64,000 nt of DNA. Origin: Pelosinus sp. Its GTDB lineage: Bacteria > Bacillota > Negativicutes > DSM-13327. Positions 40,718-50,716 of this stretch are shown one piece after another. Position 1 is the first letter of the stretch. The number at the start of each line of letters is the position of its first letter. The stretch spans positions 1-64,000 of the forward strand of contig JARBUM010000001.1 of the NCBI GenBank assembly GCA_029239675.1, in the 5' to 3' direction. The notes below the pieces were generated by a model, which did not search any database, was not told where the DNA came from, and saw only the letters and a program-made list of their open reading frames with translations. The position numbers were made by a program, and so were the translations under genes.

Positions 40718-43675
40718 CTATTTTTTTTGCAAAATATCCCAAACTTTCTCTTTCTCAATCGCCTTACTAATAAGATAGCCTTGTATTTTATCACATTTTT
40801 TCTTCCGCAAGAAAAACCTCTGTCCCTCTGTCTCTACCCCTTCTGCCACAACTTTTAATTGCAGGCGATGACATAATTCAATAATGGTCTCAATAATTGC
40901 CACGTGAGTGTTTTTTTTCATTGCTCCACTCACAAAAGATCGATCAATCTTAACAATATCAAGGGGTAATTCCTTTAAATAACTCAATGAACTATAGCCA
41001 GTACCAAAATCATCAAGAGAAATTTGCACTCCCATAGCTCGTAAATGATGAAGTTTAGGAACAGCAACTTCAAATTTATCAATCAATAGAGTTTCGACAA
41101 TCTCTAATTCTAGGCAAGAACTAGGAAAGCCTGTCTCATCTAAAATCCTTGCTACCTGTTCTACAAAATCATTCTGCAAAAGTTCTTTAACAGACACATT
41201 TACGGCTATACAAATCTCCCGTCCGCTATCCCGTAATTCTTTACCAAATAAGCAGGCCGTCTTCAGTACCCATTGTCCCATAGGAACAATCAGCCCACCT
41301 TCTTCTGCTACTGACATGAATTCATCGGGAAAAACAAGGTCATACTCTGGTCTTTGCCAACGAATCAGCGCCTCTAACCCAACGATTTGACCACTATGCA
41401 AATCTACGATGGGTTGATAATGAAGCACAAATTCTTCTTTTCTTATAGCTTCTTTTAGCCCTTGTTCAATGTATAGTTTCTCTAGCATTTCATGCTCAAG
41501 CTTTTCTTGGAACCATGCGTAGCAGCGTTTCCCTTCTTTCTTGGCTTGGTGAAGAGCCAAATCCGCACTCCGCATTATTTCATCTGGCTTATTGCCGTCC
41601 CTAGGATATAAAGCAATACCAATACTAGAAGTTACCATGAAAGAGTCCATATCTCCTGTAAAAGGTTGATCAATAGCCTGAGTAATACATTGGGCTAGCT
41701 TCTCAATGGTAGTGCAATCGGTAATGCCTTTCACCATCATAATAAATTCATCACCGCCTAAACGTGCAACAAAATGCCTTCCTGCAATTTGCTGTAGTCT
41801 CTTTGCGACTTGAACTAATAAGCGATCGCCATTTTCATAACCAAAAGAGTCATTGACGAACTTAAAATTATCTAAATCAATAAATAAAATTGCACCACTG
41901 GCTTCCTTCTTGCCTAGTTCTGAAGTTAAACATTCAACAATGGATGCTCTGCTGGGCAGATTCGTTAACGAATCATAATAAGCCATATGCTGAATTTGTA
42001 AATCACGCATTTTATTCGCTGTAATATCGGTAAAAGAGCCAGCCATCCGTACTGCAATACCTTGTGCATCAAATAATGCTTTCCCCCTTGTAAGTATCCA
42101 TAGATACTTACCTGCTTGTCCTTTTACTCGATACTCCCATAGATATTCCTCTGTCTTGCCTGCCAAATGCTCCTCTAATTTTTCACGTGCTTGCAACTGG
42201 TCTTCTGGGTGAATATTTTTCCACCAGGATAAATAAAGGTTTTTATTTTCCTCATCAGACCATCCTAATTTGTTCAGTAATCGCGTTGAGATAACCACCT
42301 CTCCCGTGTGAATATCCCAGTCCCATATTGCATCATTAGCGCCCTCTGTTGCTAAGCGGTAGCGTTCTTCACTTTTTTCTATAATTTTCTGCTTATCCCA
42401 CAATTCATCAAATTGAGCACGTAGTTCTTCCTCTGTGCTAGCGAGCTGCTCATATAAAATTGCCAATTCCTCATTACTGCTTGTTAATTGCGTCTCAATT
42501 TGATAACGACTTTTTTGCATGATATCTACAGCTTGAGCCACTTCTCCGATCTCATCTTTTCGCTTAAGTAAAGCTCCTGAAATACTCAATGCCAAGTCAC
42601 CATTCGTTATACTTTGCAAGTGACGGACTACTTGATCTAAAGGTTGAGTTAGATATAACGTAATAAAGGAAGTTCCTCCAAAAGTAAAAAGTATCAACAA
42701 TAAAATGATTACGCTAGTGACAAGAGCTACATGCTGATTTTTAGCAATTAGCACCGATTCATCTATAACTGTGGCTATTTTCCATCCTGTAGCTGAAGAA
42801 GTTTTAAAATTTACAAAAACTTTCTTCCCATTTATTGTGGTTTCCAAAAAACCTTCTGGCTCATGTAATAGCTTATAGAAATCACTAAAGCTCATTTTAC
42901 CACTATTTTCGTCTAGGCTCCTGGCCTCTTCCATTGCTAATGCAGAAATATTTTGAAAGTGCATACCTTTATCGGGATGAGCCAAAATAATCCCTTCTTT
43001 GGTAAACATGAATACATAGCTTGAATTGCCTATATTACAATCTTCAATTATCCTTGAAAGTTGTTGCAGACTAACGTCAATCCCCATAACGCCAATGATT
43101 TTTCCATTTTCATCTCTAATCGGATTGGTTGTACTGATAATAAAATTATCACCAAGAAAGGATTGGTATGGCTCTGAGATCATAATTTGATCTGGATTCT
43201 TAATAGACTGCTGATACCAAGAGCGTTTTCGTGGATCGTATCCTGCTTTTCTCACTTCTGTAAGAGGCCATTGAATATATCCTCCTGATTCTGTACCCAT
43301 GTATACATAAGCCACATCCATATGATATTTTGCATATCTTTCAAATTCTGCAAAAATACGATGATCGATGTTATCCCCTGGCTCTTGATAGGAAATAGGT
43401 ATATCTACTTGTGCGTCAGCATAAATCGGTGCTGCACTTTCTCCTTGAGTAACAACAGGATGAGTGGATAACATTTGATTATCTTCTTTAATGCCTTTTA
43501 ACATATGCGTAATCAGATGATCCAATTGAATCATCTGATTACTAGAAGTAAATATCATTTCAGTTTTTAATGAATTCGCCATCTGTAGATAGGTACTAAA
43601 ACCCAGAAGTAATAAGGGAACCATGGCTACTAATAGAAAGCTAATAATTAATTTTTCTCGTACTGTACGAAACAT
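40718..43675 (-). CDS. Cache-HAMP-PAS-GGDEF-EAL cyclic-di-GMP protein
   Basis: 985 residues from ATG 43675 (GGAGAG about 8 bases upstream). Helix 5-25, extracytoplasmic double Cache domain (about 30-310, GYDPRKRSWYQQSIKNPDQ), helix 320-345, HAMP, a coiled coil (EELAILYEQLASTEEELRAQ), a PAS/PAC domain (about 430-550), GGDEF domain with intact ARLGGDEFIMMV, and EAL domain with EALIRWQRP, DDFGTGYSSLSYLK and KIDRSFV. Both active sites look intact, so it could make or destroy c-di-GMP depending on the ligand; in such hybrids one activity often dominates. Monocistronic. Confidence 0.93.
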   Translation of the reverse strand: MFRTVREKLIISFLLVAMVPLLLLGFSTYLQMANSLKTEMIFTSSNQMIQLDHLITHMLKGIKEDNQMLSTHPVVTQGESAAPIYADAQVDIPISYQEPGDNIDHRIFAEFERYAKYHMDVAYVYMGTESGGYIQWPLTEVRKAGYDPRKRSWYQQSIKNPDQIMISEPYQSFLGDNFIISTTNPIRDENGKIIGVMGIDVSLQQLSRIIEDCNIGNSSYVFMFTKEGIILAHPDKGMHFQNISALAMEEARSLDENSGKMSFSDFYKLLHEPEGFLETTINGKKVFVNFKTSSATGWKIATVIDESVLIAKNQHVALVTSVIILLLILFTFGGTSFITLYLTQPLDQVVRHLQSITNGDLALSISGALLKRKDEIGEVAQAVDIMQKSRYQIETQLTSSNEELAILYEQLASTEEELRAQFDELWDKQKIIEKSEERYRLATEGANDAIWDWDIHTGEVVISTRLLNKLGWSDEENKNLYLSWWKNIHPEDQLQAREKLEEHLAGKTEEYLWEYRVKGQAGKYLWILTRGKALFDAQGIAVRMAGSFTDITANKMRDLQIQHMAYYDSLTNLPSRASIVECLTSELGKKEASGAILFIDLDNFKFVNDSFGYENGDRLLVQVAKRLQQIAGRHFVARLGGDEFIMMVKGITDCTTIEKLAQCITQAIDQPFTGDMDSFMVTSSIGIALYPRDGNKPDEIMRSADLALHQAKKEGKRCYAWFQEKLEHEMLEKLYIEQGLKEAIRKEEFVLHYQPIVDLHSGQIVGLEALIRWQRPEYDLVFPDEFMSVAEEGGLIVPMGQWVLKTACLFGKELRDSGREICIAVNVSVKELLQNDFVEQVARILDETGFPSSCLELEIVETLLIDKFEVAVPKLHHLRAMGVQISLDDFGTGYSSLSYLKELPLDIVKIDRSFVSGAMKKNTHVAIIETIIELCHRLQLKVVAEGVETEGQRFFLRKKKCDKIQGYLISKAIEKEKVWDILQKK

Positions 43676-43897
43676 TATCATCTCTCCAGTCATCTATGCT
43701 ATAGTTTATACAATTGCTATGAATAACGCTAAGCTCTCTAAGCAGCCCAACTAAAGAACTAACAAAACAATTTCAGTAAATTCCCATTACAGCCAATATA
43801 TGACTATTTCCTTTGTTAAATTCTATAATACTATCTAATTCTCCTTTGCTATTTTCTACGTAATATTAATTATAGGGAAAATGCGATATCTCTTTTT

Positions 43898-43930
43898 TGG
43901 ATCATAGAGACTCAGAGAAAAGAGAGTTAG
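43898..43930. repeat. Degenerate copy of the CAGAGA repeat in the 43676-44011 gap
   Basis: TTGGATCATAGAGACTCAGAG followed by AAAAGAGAGTTAG resembles the CGCAGAGAT...CACAGAGAAAA units at 36060 and 60596. Apart from the opuC terminator nothing else was seen in this gap. Confidence 0.4.
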
Positions 43931-43965
43931 GTTATATAAAACATATATTCTGCTGATATTATAAG

Positions 43966-44004
43966 AAAAGACTTGGCTGCAGTTTTACCTGCACCAAGCC
44001 TTTT
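43966..44004 (-). terminator. Terminator of the opuC operon
   Basis: AAAAGACTTGGCTGCAG pairs with CTGCACCAAGCCTTTT with one bulge; on the minus strand it follows the substrate-binding protein stop by 8 bases and ends in a T-containing run. Confidence 0.8.
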
Positions 44005-44011
44005 GTCTTTT

Positions 44012-44908
44012 CTATTTAATTAATCCTTTAGATTGCAGCCACTCCTTAGCTACTGCTTTCGGATCTTGTTTTTCCAAATCCACTTTGGCATTCAGCTTAG
44101 CCATCTCTTTTTCATCTAATTTTCCTGCCAGCAGTTTCAACGCATCTGCAATTTCAGGATGCTTTTGTAAGACTTCTGCTCTTATAATAGGTGCTGCATA
44201 ATAAGGAGGAAAAAACTTTTTATCATCTTTTAAGACCTTCAAATTAAATGCTGCAATACGCCCATCCGTAGAAAATCCGTCAATAACATCAACTTTTTTG
44301 TCACGTACTGCCGCATATGTCAAGCCTGGGTCCATACCGTTAGCCGCAGCAAATTTAAATCCATATTTCTCTTCTAAGCCTTTTTGTCCATCTGCTCGTT
44401 CTAAAAACTCTTGGGTACAACCAAGCATAAGGCTATCCGCTTTGGATGCTAAATCAGAAATGGTGTTAATCCCCAAACGTTCTGCTTCATCAAAACGCAT
44501 AGTCAATGTATAGGTATTGTTAAAGCCGAAAGGCTCAAGCCAAACAATTTGTTTTTTTTCTTTATAAATCTTTTGTACTTTATCATAAGCCGCCTGAGGA
44601 TCATTCATCGCTGGCTCCCCAAGAAGATTGATGAGTGCTGTACCTGTATACTCAGCATATATATCAATATCCCCACGTTCAATCGCTTGGGCTACCACAC
44701 TAGTTCCTCCAAGAAAAGCTTTTGTTTCTACTTTAAGTTTTGTCTGATCTTCAATCACGTATTTCATCATATAGACTAGAACATCTTGTTCTGTAAAGTT
44801 TTTTCCGCCAATGACAACTTTATTACTATCTTTACCTGTTAATAAAGAGCAACCGGTAAACACCATTACTACTAGAATACTAAGCAACAACATGGCTATC
44901 TTTCTCAT
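44012..44908 (-). CDS. opuCC: Glycine betaine/choline ABC transporter substrate-binding lipoprotein
   Basis: 298 residues. Lipoprotein signal with lipobox VFTGC (Cys20). The OpuAC/ProX-like domain starts VVIGGKNFTEQDVLVYMMKY and includes DIYAEYTGTAL, and DVIDGFSTDGRI, the residues that line the quaternary-amine pocket in OpuBC/OpuCC. It binds compatible solutes outside the inner membrane and delivers them to the OpuCB permease. Last gene of the operon opuCA-opuCB-opuCC, 17 bases after the permease. Exact substrate preference (betaine, carnitine or choline) is not decidable here. Confidence 0.92.
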   Translation of the reverse strand: MRKIAMLLLSILVVMVFTGCSLLTGKDSNKVVIGGKNFTEQDVLVYMMKYVIEDQTKLKVETKAFLGGTSVVAQAIERGDIDIYAEYTGTALINLLGEPAMNDPQAAYDKVQKIYKEKKQIVWLEPFGFNNTYTLTMRFDEAERLGINTISDLASKADSLMLGCTQEFLERADGQKGLEEKYGFKFAAANGMDPGLTYAAVRDKKVDVIDGFSTDGRIAAFNLKVLKDDKKFFPPYYAAPIIRAEVLQKHPEIADALKLLAGKLDEKEMAKLNAKVDLEKQDPKAVAKEWLQSKGLIK

Positions 44909-44925
44909 CTTATCATCTCCTTCTT

Positions 44926-45570
44926 TTATAATCGCTTTAATCCCTTTGGCTGTACTTTGTACTCTACATATTTTAGAACAAAATCAAAGACAATTGCTAA
45001 AAACGCTGCTGGCAGTGCACCAGCCAGAATTAATGGTGAATTCGCCATAGCAATACCACGGAAAATCAAATCTCCCAGCCCTCCTGCACCAATCAGCGCC
45101 GCTAATGTTGCCACACCGATAATCAATACAGTTGCTGTCCGTATTCCAGCCATAATGACAGATAGAGCCATAGGCAGTTCCACCATGAATAGCACTTGTA
45201 TCGATGTCATGCCCATGCCAACGCCCGCCTCCACGGCAGCAGGTGCTACACCGATAATACCTGTGTAGGTATTACGAAGAATCGGCAGTAGACCATATAT
45301 GGTTAAAGCAATGATGGCAGGCATCGTACCAATACCAAGAAAAGGTATCATAAACCCGAGTAGCGCCAAACTAGGAATCGTTTGAAAGACTGCTGTCACA
45401 CCAATAATCGGTTCTGCCCATTTTTTATGACGTGTCAACAAAATACCTAGGGGAATTGCAATCAAGTTGGCAATAAAAAGAGAAATAAATGTCAACTGAA
45501 GATGTACCCAAGAAGCTAACAAAATATCATCATATCGAGTTTGAAAAATAGTAAGTAGACTCATTAACAT
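44926..45570 (-). CDS. opuCB: Glycine betaine/choline ABC transporter permease
   Basis: 214 residues, about five or six helices. The BPD-transport-1 motif is present as GVAPAAVEAGVGMGMTSIQV with the EAA-loop glycine, and the start LLASWVHLQLTFISLFIANL is typical of OpuCB/YehW. It overlaps the ATPase stop by seven bases and so is translationally coupled. There is a single permease, not the usual OpuCB/OpuCD pair, so it probably works as a homodimer. Confidence 0.93.
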   Translation of the reverse strand: MLMSLLTIFQTRYDDILLASWVHLQLTFISLFIANLIAIPLGILLTRHKKWAEPIIGVTAVFQTIPSLALLGFMIPFLGIGTMPAIIALTIYGLLPILRNTYTGIIGVAPAAVEAGVGMGMTSIQVLFMVELPMALSVIMAGIRTATVLIIGVATLAALIGAGGLGDLIFRGIAMANSPLILAGALPAAFLAIVFDFVLKYVEYKVQPKGLKRL

Positions 45571-46721
45571 AGAATCGCCCCTTCCTCTATTTCTGGGCTA
45601 CTCTCATTTTCTTGAAACCGCTCAGCCATAACATCTACTAGACTTGCCCGAGTAATAACCCCTAGTAATGTATCATCCTTACTAACGACAGGAAGATAAG
45701 CAACATGGTATTTGCTAATGATTTGTAGCGCTTCTGCTAAGGACTGACTCACTTTTATTCTATGGATAACAGGATTCAATACATCCAGCAGCAAAGTTTC
45801 TTCTTGCTGATAGTTACTATGTATATCCCACACACTAACTTTCCCAAGTAATTTTTGTTTATTATCCACGATAAGCAGCGTATCCACTTTCTGCTTCCTC
45901 ATTTGCACGATTGCTTCTGCCAGTCCCTTACTAGGCCTAGCTGTAACCGGTCTTACCATTATTTCCTGGATGGATGGCAATATCTCTGCCTTTTGCAGCC
46001 GATTTGCTCCAATAAAATCTTTAACAAATTCATTCACTGGATGGCGCAATATCCTTTCAGGTGTATCCATCTGAACAATTTTACCATCTTTTATAATGCA
46101 AATACGGTTAGCAATCTTAATTGCTTCATCAATATCATGAGTAACAAAAATGATTGTTTTAGAAATTACTTCCTGTAATCGAACCAATTCATCCTGTAGT
46201 TGCTCACGACTGATAGGGTCTAATGCACTAAATGGTTCATCCATTAGAATGATTGGCGGATCAGCAGCCATAGCCCTAATTACTCCAATGCGCTGCTGTT
46301 GACCACCACTTAGCTCATTAGGATATCGCTTACTATAAACAGCAGGGTCCAGATTTACCAAGTGCAGCAGCTCAGTAACACGATTCATATAAATACTCTT
46401 ATCCCATTTTTTCAACTTTGGGACCAGAGCTACATTCTCAGCGATTGTCATATGAGGTAATAATCCTATGTTTTGAATCACATAGCCTATATTCCTTCTA
46501 AGCTCAACAGGGTCAAGCTGACTAATATCCTCACCCTTAATAAAAATCTTACCTAAAGATGGCTCTACCAAACGATTAATCATTTTCATAGTGGTTGTTT
46601 TCCCACAACCACTTGGGCCGATCAGTACCAGTATTTCACCTTCTCTGATATGTAGATTAATATCCTCTACCACTTTACGTCCATGTTCATACGTTTTAGT
46701 TATATTTTCGAAACGTATCAT
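45564..46721 (-). CDS. opuCA: Glycine betaine/choline ABC transporter ATPase with CBS domains
   Basis: 385 residues from ATG 46721 (GGGGGG 5 bases upstream). ATPase: Walker A GPSGCGKTT (about 36-44), signature LSGGQQQRIGVIRAM, Walker B ILMDEPFSALD, switch FVTHDIDEA. The C-terminal part has two CBS motifs (about 255-370: MRKQKVDTLLIVDNKQKLLG; ISKYHVAYLPVVSKDDTLLG), which in OpuCA-type proteins sense ionic strength or bind c-di-AMP. It powers osmoprotectant import. First gene of the operon, upstream of which lie a BusR-like regulator and its terminator. Confidence 0.95.
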   Translation of the reverse strand: MIRFENITKTYEHGRKVVEDINLHIREGEILVLIGPSGCGKTTTMKMINRLVEPSLGKIFIKGEDISQLDPVELRRNIGYVIQNIGLLPHMTIAENVALVPKLKKWDKSIYMNRVTELLHLVNLDPAVYSKRYPNELSGGQQQRIGVIRAMAADPPIILMDEPFSALDPISREQLQDELVRLQEVISKTIIFVTHDIDEAIKIANRICIIKDGKIVQMDTPERILRHPVNEFVKDFIGANRLQKAEILPSIQEIMVRPVTARPSKGLAEAIVQMRKQKVDTLLIVDNKQKLLGKVSVWDIHSNYQQEETLLLDVLNPVIHRIKVSQSLAEALQIISKYHVAYLPVVSKDDTLLGVITRASLVDVMAERFQENESSPEIEEGAILC

Positions 46722-46830
46722 CAAATCCCCCCTCTTTCCTGCTATCTTGCATTGTATCTACAAGATTTCTACAAAACTATAAGAGATCCTCATAGCACTT
46801 CCGAACTTACAACCTAAACTTTATCATAGA

Positions 46831-46892
46831 ATTGTTAGCAATGCAACCAACTAGCAATTTTTACATATTAAAAGAGTTGTTAGTTTTAACTA
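46831..46892. promoter_or_regulatory. Inverted repeats in the opuCA upstream region (candidate operator)
   Basis: ATTGTTAG (46831-46838) and CTAGCAAT (46851-46858) form 8-base arms with one mismatch, and TAGTTTTAACTA (about 46881-46892) is a second palindrome. They lie between the BusR terminator and the opuCA start, about 110-170 bases upstream, where an operator would be expected. I cannot match them to a known BusR site from memory. Confidence 0.35.
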
Positions 46893-46907
46893 GATGGTCT
46901 CTACGAG

Positions 46908-46964
46908 AAAAATCCCCTTTGTTAAGCAACACACGGGATGTGTGCTTAACAAAGGGGATTTTTT
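46908..46964 (-). terminator. Long terminator of the BusR-like gene
   Basis: AAAAATCCCCTTTGTTAAGCA pairs perfectly with TGCTTAACAAAGGGGATTTTT around a partly paired loop (ACACACGGGATGTG). On the minus strand it ends in a T-run, so the regulator transcript stops before opuCA, which needs its own promoter. Confidence 0.88.
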
Positions 46965-46972
46965 TCTATTAT

Positions 46973-47593
46973 TCATTCTTTAATTACTGCATTTACTTTT
47001 TCCAATATATCACCAGATCCAACCACAACTAAGCGATCGCCAGCCTGTAGTATTGCACCAGATCCAGGGGAAATAATAACTTCCATCCCTCTTCTAATGG
47101 CGATAAGAGTGGCACCCGTTCGCTGCCAAAGGCCTAGCTGAGCAACAGAACACCCTACTGCACTGGCATTTTCGGAAACATACACTTCTACTGGATTAAA
47201 AGGCTGTAAATTTCTCAGTCGATCCGTATAGCGTGTAATTTGAAATATAATTTCATCAAAACGATGATTGATTTCATTTTTCTTTTCCATTAAGAATTCT
47301 AGCTCTTGCTTTAGAGAATATGCGGAATGCATCGATAAGTGATGGCGTAAAAATTCCTCAGCTTGCTCTTGGGACTGCACTAAAATCTCCTTCCCCTGTG
47401 ATACTGCAACAACATTTGCCTGTCCCAAAAGTCCCATTGCCTTACGAATGGTCTCAGGAGAAACATTGTACTGACTAGCTAATAGAGTACGCCCTGATAT
47501 CTTGTCACCGATAGAAAATTCGCCATTAATAATCCGTTCTGCCACATCCATTGCAATGGATTCATAAACTGGTATATTACTTTTCATTCTCAT
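46973..47593 (-). CDS. busR: GntR-RCK_C transcriptional regulator, BusR-like
   Basis: 206 residues. GntR-type winged helix (about 5-75: SIAMDVAERIINGEFSIGDK; NVSPETIRKAMGLL), a coiled coil (about 88-120: YSLKQELEFLMEKKNEINH), and a C-terminal RCK_C/TrkA-C domain (about 130-206: GATLIAIRRGMEVIISPG, GDRLVVVGSGDIL). This architecture is that of BusR, the c-di-AMP-dependent repressor of glycine betaine uptake in lactic acid bacteria. Sitting directly upstream of opuC it very probably performs the same job here. The symbol is by architecture and context, not by sequence identity. Confidence 0.85.
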   Translation of the reverse strand: MRMKSNIPVYESIAMDVAERIINGEFSIGDKISGRTLLASQYNVSPETIRKAMGLLGQANVVAVSQGKEILVQSQEQAEEFLRHHLSMHSAYSLKQELEFLMEKKNEINHRFDEIIFQITRYTDRLRNLQPFNPVEVYVSENASAVGCSVAQLGLWQRTGATLIAIRRGMEVIISPGSGAILQAGDRLVVVGSGDILEKVNAVIKE

Positions 47594-47773
47594 TATTCGC
47601 CTCTGCTTTTATAAAAAAATCTATGTTTACTAGATGCATGCACTAGCAACTTATATCTTATCAATAAGCTGTAATGATATACTATTCTAGCCACAAAATC
47701 AATATTTTTTACTTCTTTCTTCTTCAGTCGTCATCTTTGTCCTATTATATCATATTCTATAATTCAGCTAAAA

Positions 47774-48646
47774 CTATATTATCGGCAGCAATTCCTGAGT
47801 CTGTTGCTGGTACCGCTGCCTTAAAAATTGTGTTATCGTGCCAAGTCTACCTTGATTTACTTTGCATCCATCCAACATGGTTACAGGCATGATTTCCAGT
47901 AAAGAACTGGTAATGAAGATTTCCGAAGCTCTTAATAATTCATCAGGATATACTTGTCGCTCTTCTGTGGTTATCCCCGCCCGCCGAGCGAGTTGCAAAA
48001 CAATATCTCGGGTAACACCTGGCAATAAGCCACTTTTCTTATCAGGTGTAATTAATCTGCCTTCTACCACTAAGAAAATATTACACATTGTACCTTCTGC
48101 TACATGATCCATGGTATTAAGCAGTAATGCTTCATTAGCCCCCTTATCTCTCGCTTCAGATTTTGCCACTATATTATCAAGATAATTAGCTGTCTTCACA
48201 TTACATAAAGGTGAGGTAAGATTACGGCGTATATTAACCGTTGCCAAGCTCCAACCTCGCTCATACGCGTCATCGCCAAGATGCTGAATGGGCGCAGTAA
48301 ATATAATAACAGTAGGATTGCCACAAGTCACGGCATCTGGACGACTAGCACCAATTCCTCGGGATACTGTTAAGCGAACTGAAGCTTCTTGCAAGCCATT
48401 TTTTTGCAAAGTTTGATAAATGGCATTGGATAATTCATCTGCTGAAAGACAATTAGGCCATTCTAATACTTTCATCCCCTCTTGCAAACGCCTTAGATGC
48501 TCAGCCAAGTAAAAGACTCTCCCTTTATAGGCTCTCATAGTCTCAAATAAACCATGACCATATAGAAAACCATGATCGTAAGGAGAAATACTGGCTTCGG
48601 TGCCTAAAACCAACTTGCCATTTAGGTAAATCCAACTATCTCGCAT
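47774..48646 (-). CDS. pabC: 4-amino-4-deoxychorismate lyase
   Basis: 290 residues, fold-type IV PLP enzyme. DHGFLYGHGLFETMRAYKGR (25-44), PLP Lys in NVKTANYLDNIVAKSEA (about 155), the GANEALLLN and EGTMCNIFLVV (about 183-193) strands typical of PabC/BCAT. It cleaves aminodeoxychorismate to p-aminobenzoate and pyruvate for folate. Third gene of the pabA-pabB-pabC operon, 15 bases after pabB. A D-amino acid aminotransferase is the alternative for such folds, but the context decides for PabC. Confidence 0.92.
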   Translation of the reverse strand: MRDSWIYLNGKLVLGTEASISPYDHGFLYGHGLFETMRAYKGRVFYLAEHLRRLQEGMKVLEWPNCLSADELSNAIYQTLQKNGLQEASVRLTVSRGIGASRPDAVTCGNPTVIIFTAPIQHLGDDAYERGWSLATVNIRRNLTSPLCNVKTANYLDNIVAKSEARDKGANEALLLNTMDHVAEGTMCNIFLVVEGRLITPDKKSGLLPGVTRDIVLQLARRAGITTEERQVYPDELLRASEIFITSSLLEIMPVTMLDGCKVNQGRLGTITQFLRQRYQQQTQELLPII

Positions 48647-48661
48647 ATCCTTTACTCCTTA

Positions 48662-50059
48662 TCACGTAAAGCCTAATGCTTTCATCAAAGCTCGTGCTTT
48701 ATCTAACGTTTCTTGGTACTCCATTTCAGGCACAGAATCAGCGACAATCCCTCCACCAACCTGAAAGTAGGCTTGCCCGTCCTTCACAACAATGGTACGA
48801 ATAACAATATTTAAATCAGCATCACCATTAAAATCAATATAACCAATAGAACCCGTATAAATCCCCCGCCTTACCGGTTCTAATTCATGTATAATTTCCA
48901 TAGCCCTAACTTTTGGCGTTCCTGTGATAGAGCCTCCTGGAAAAGATGCCATAACAACATCTATAATATCTTTATCTTTTACTAATCGCCCCGTCACCGT
49001 CGACACCAAATGAAAAACCGTGGGATATTCTTCTAATGAAATCAAGTTCGGTACACGAACACTACCAAATTCACAGACACGTCCCAAATCATTACGCTCT
49101 AAATCAATAATCATGACCAGTTCTGCCCGGTCCTTCTCACTAGCTAAAAGCTCCTGCCTTAACCGATTATCAGAGCATTCATCACTACCCCTAGGTCTTG
49201 TTCCCTTAATTGGTCTAGTTTCAATTTTTCTGTCTTTTAATGCTAAGTATCGTTCAGGTGAAGCACTTGCTACAACTACTTCACCAAAGTTCAAATAAGA
49301 AGCAAAAGGTGCAGGATTAATATGTCGTAAATACCGATACAGTTCAAAAGGCGACACCGTCAAATCTGCTGAAAATCTTTGGGATACATTAACCTGAAAA
49401 ATATCACCTGCACCAATATATGCAATGGCTTTCTCTACCATGGCGCAATATGATTCTTTGGTAAAATGGGACATATAAGGGCTTTGTGCCCTAGGCTGGT
49501 GAGGTATATCAAGAAAAGAAGCTTGTTGGATCAGCTGAATCCATTCATCAATACGACAATTGGCTCTACATAACCTTTCTTTTTCATCTCTTTCGGGAAA
49601 GCCTGTAGAAGCAATATATGTTTTTTTCTCATGCTGATCAAATACAAGTATGGTGTCATAAAAGCCAAAACAACAGTCAGGCAGACTCCAGGCTTCTTGC
49701 TCACTTTCTACTATATGCTCCAACAAATATCCCATCTCATAACCAAAGTATCCAATAATCCCACCTGCCAAGGGAGGAAATTGCGGAATCTTCTCTGTAC
49801 GATATTGAGATAATAATTCTTTCAGAATTGTAAAACCATTTCCTTCTAAGCTACGTTTTCCAGAAGCATCTTGAATAACAACCTTAGACTCTTTACTAGT
49901 AAAAACTAAAAAAGGATCTCTTCCAATAAAGGAATACCGTCCCATACTTGCAATATCCATGGCACTGTCTAAGAAGACGCTGTTCTCCTCATCCGCAAAT
50001 AATGCATACACTTCTTCCGCAGAGTAATCAAATGCAATCTCATGAATTATTGGTTTCAA
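48662..50059 (-). CDS. pabB: Aminodeoxychorismate synthase component I
   Basis: 465 residues, chorismate-binding fold. N-terminal domain with [16 protein letters not shown]; the C-terminal catalytic domain has [21 protein letters not shown] (about 273-281), [33 protein letters not shown] and [10 protein letters not shown]. The Lys in PIKGT separates PabB from TrpE, which has PIAGT. With PabA it converts chorismate and glutamine to aminodeoxychorismate. It overlaps pabA by four bases (ATGA). Confidence 0.95.
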   Translation of the reverse strand: MKPIIHEIAFDYSAEEVYALFADEENSVFLDSAMDIASMGRYSFIGRDPFLVFTSKESKVVIQDASGKRSLEGNGFTILKELLSQYRTEKIPQFPPLAGGIIGYFGYEMGYLLEHIVESEQEAWSLPDCCFGFYDTILVFDQHEKKTYIASTGFPERDEKERLCRANCRIDEWIQLIQQASFLDIPHQPRAQSPYMSHFTKESYCAMVEKAIAYIGAGDIFQVNVSQRFSADLTVSPFELYRYLRHINPAPFASYLNFGEVVVASASPERYLALKDRKIETRPIKGTRPRGSDECSDNRLRQELLASEKDRAELVMIIDLERNDLGRVCEFGSVRVPNLISLEEYPTVFHLVSTVTGRLVKDKDIIDVVMASFPGGSITGTPKVRAMEIIHELEPVRRGIYTGSIGYIDFNGDADLNIVIRTIVVKDGQAYFQVGGGIVADSVPEMEYQETLDKARALMKALGFT

Positions 50060-50634
50060 TATACTATTCCCCTTATATCTAGAAAGTTTTGCAACATACT
50101 ATGCCCATGCTCCGTTAATATGGATTCAGGATGAAATTGCACTCCCTCAATAGCAAATTCCTTATGTCGCACCCCCATAATTTCTCCTTGTTCTGTCTCT
50201 GCCGTAACAGTAAAACAATCTGGCAAAGTTTCCTTCTTTAGAATTAAGGAATGATAGCGCGTAGCTCTCATGGGACTGGCAAGGCCTTTAAAAACGCCTT
50301 TTCCATCATGATATACAATAGAAGTCTTACCATGCACCAGTCGTTCTGCCCGTATTACTTCACCGCCAAACACTTGACCTATAGCTTGATGCCCTAGACA
50401 TACACCTAATATAGGTATGATTCCTTTAAAGTGCTGGATCGTTTGCAAGCTAATACCAGCTTGATCGGGAGTACAAGGACCTGGTGAAATCAAAATATGA
50501 CTAGGCGATAATATCTCAATTTCAGGAATCGTAATTTTGTCATTACGAACTACTTGGATTTCCTGTCCCAATTCACCAAGATATTGTACCAAATTATAGA
50601 CAAAGGAATCATAATTATCAATTACAAGTATCAT
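50056..50634 (-). CDS. pabA: Aminodeoxychorismate synthase glutamine amidotransferase
   Basis: 192 residues from ATG 50634 (GGAGG upstream; the longer frame from 50661 has none). Class I amidotransferase: [32 protein letters not shown], nucleophile Cys in [11 protein letters not shown] (about 79) and the His-Glu pair in GVQFHPESI (about 170). It feeds ammonia to PabB. It may also serve TrpE, as in Bacillus; no trp genes lie in the window. First gene of the folate/PABA operon. Confidence 0.95.
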   Translation of the reverse strand: MILVIDNYDSFVYNLVQYLGELGQEIQVVRNDKITIPEIEILSPSHILISPGPCTPDQAGISLQTIQHFKGIIPILGVCLGHQAIGQVFGGEVIRAERLVHGKTSIVYHDGKGVFKGLASPMRATRYHSLILKKETLPDCFTVTAETEQGEIMGVRHKEFAIEGVQFHPESILTEHGHSMLQNFLDIRGIVY

Positions 50635-50716
50635 TACTGCCTCCGTATTAATTTTGCTCAAAAGTTATTCTATTTCTACAATCTATTATGACACAAAGCG
50701 TTATCATTTCCAAAAA

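Noticed and set aside
44957-45268. 103-residue plus-strand frame rich in Ala and Pro
   Set aside because: Mirror of the opuCB permease; composition arises from antisense of hydrophobic codons.
48662-50634. Anthranilate synthase (trpE/trpG)
   Set aside because: PIKGT with Lys instead of PIAGT and the adjacent pabC gene indicate aminodeoxychorismate synthase.
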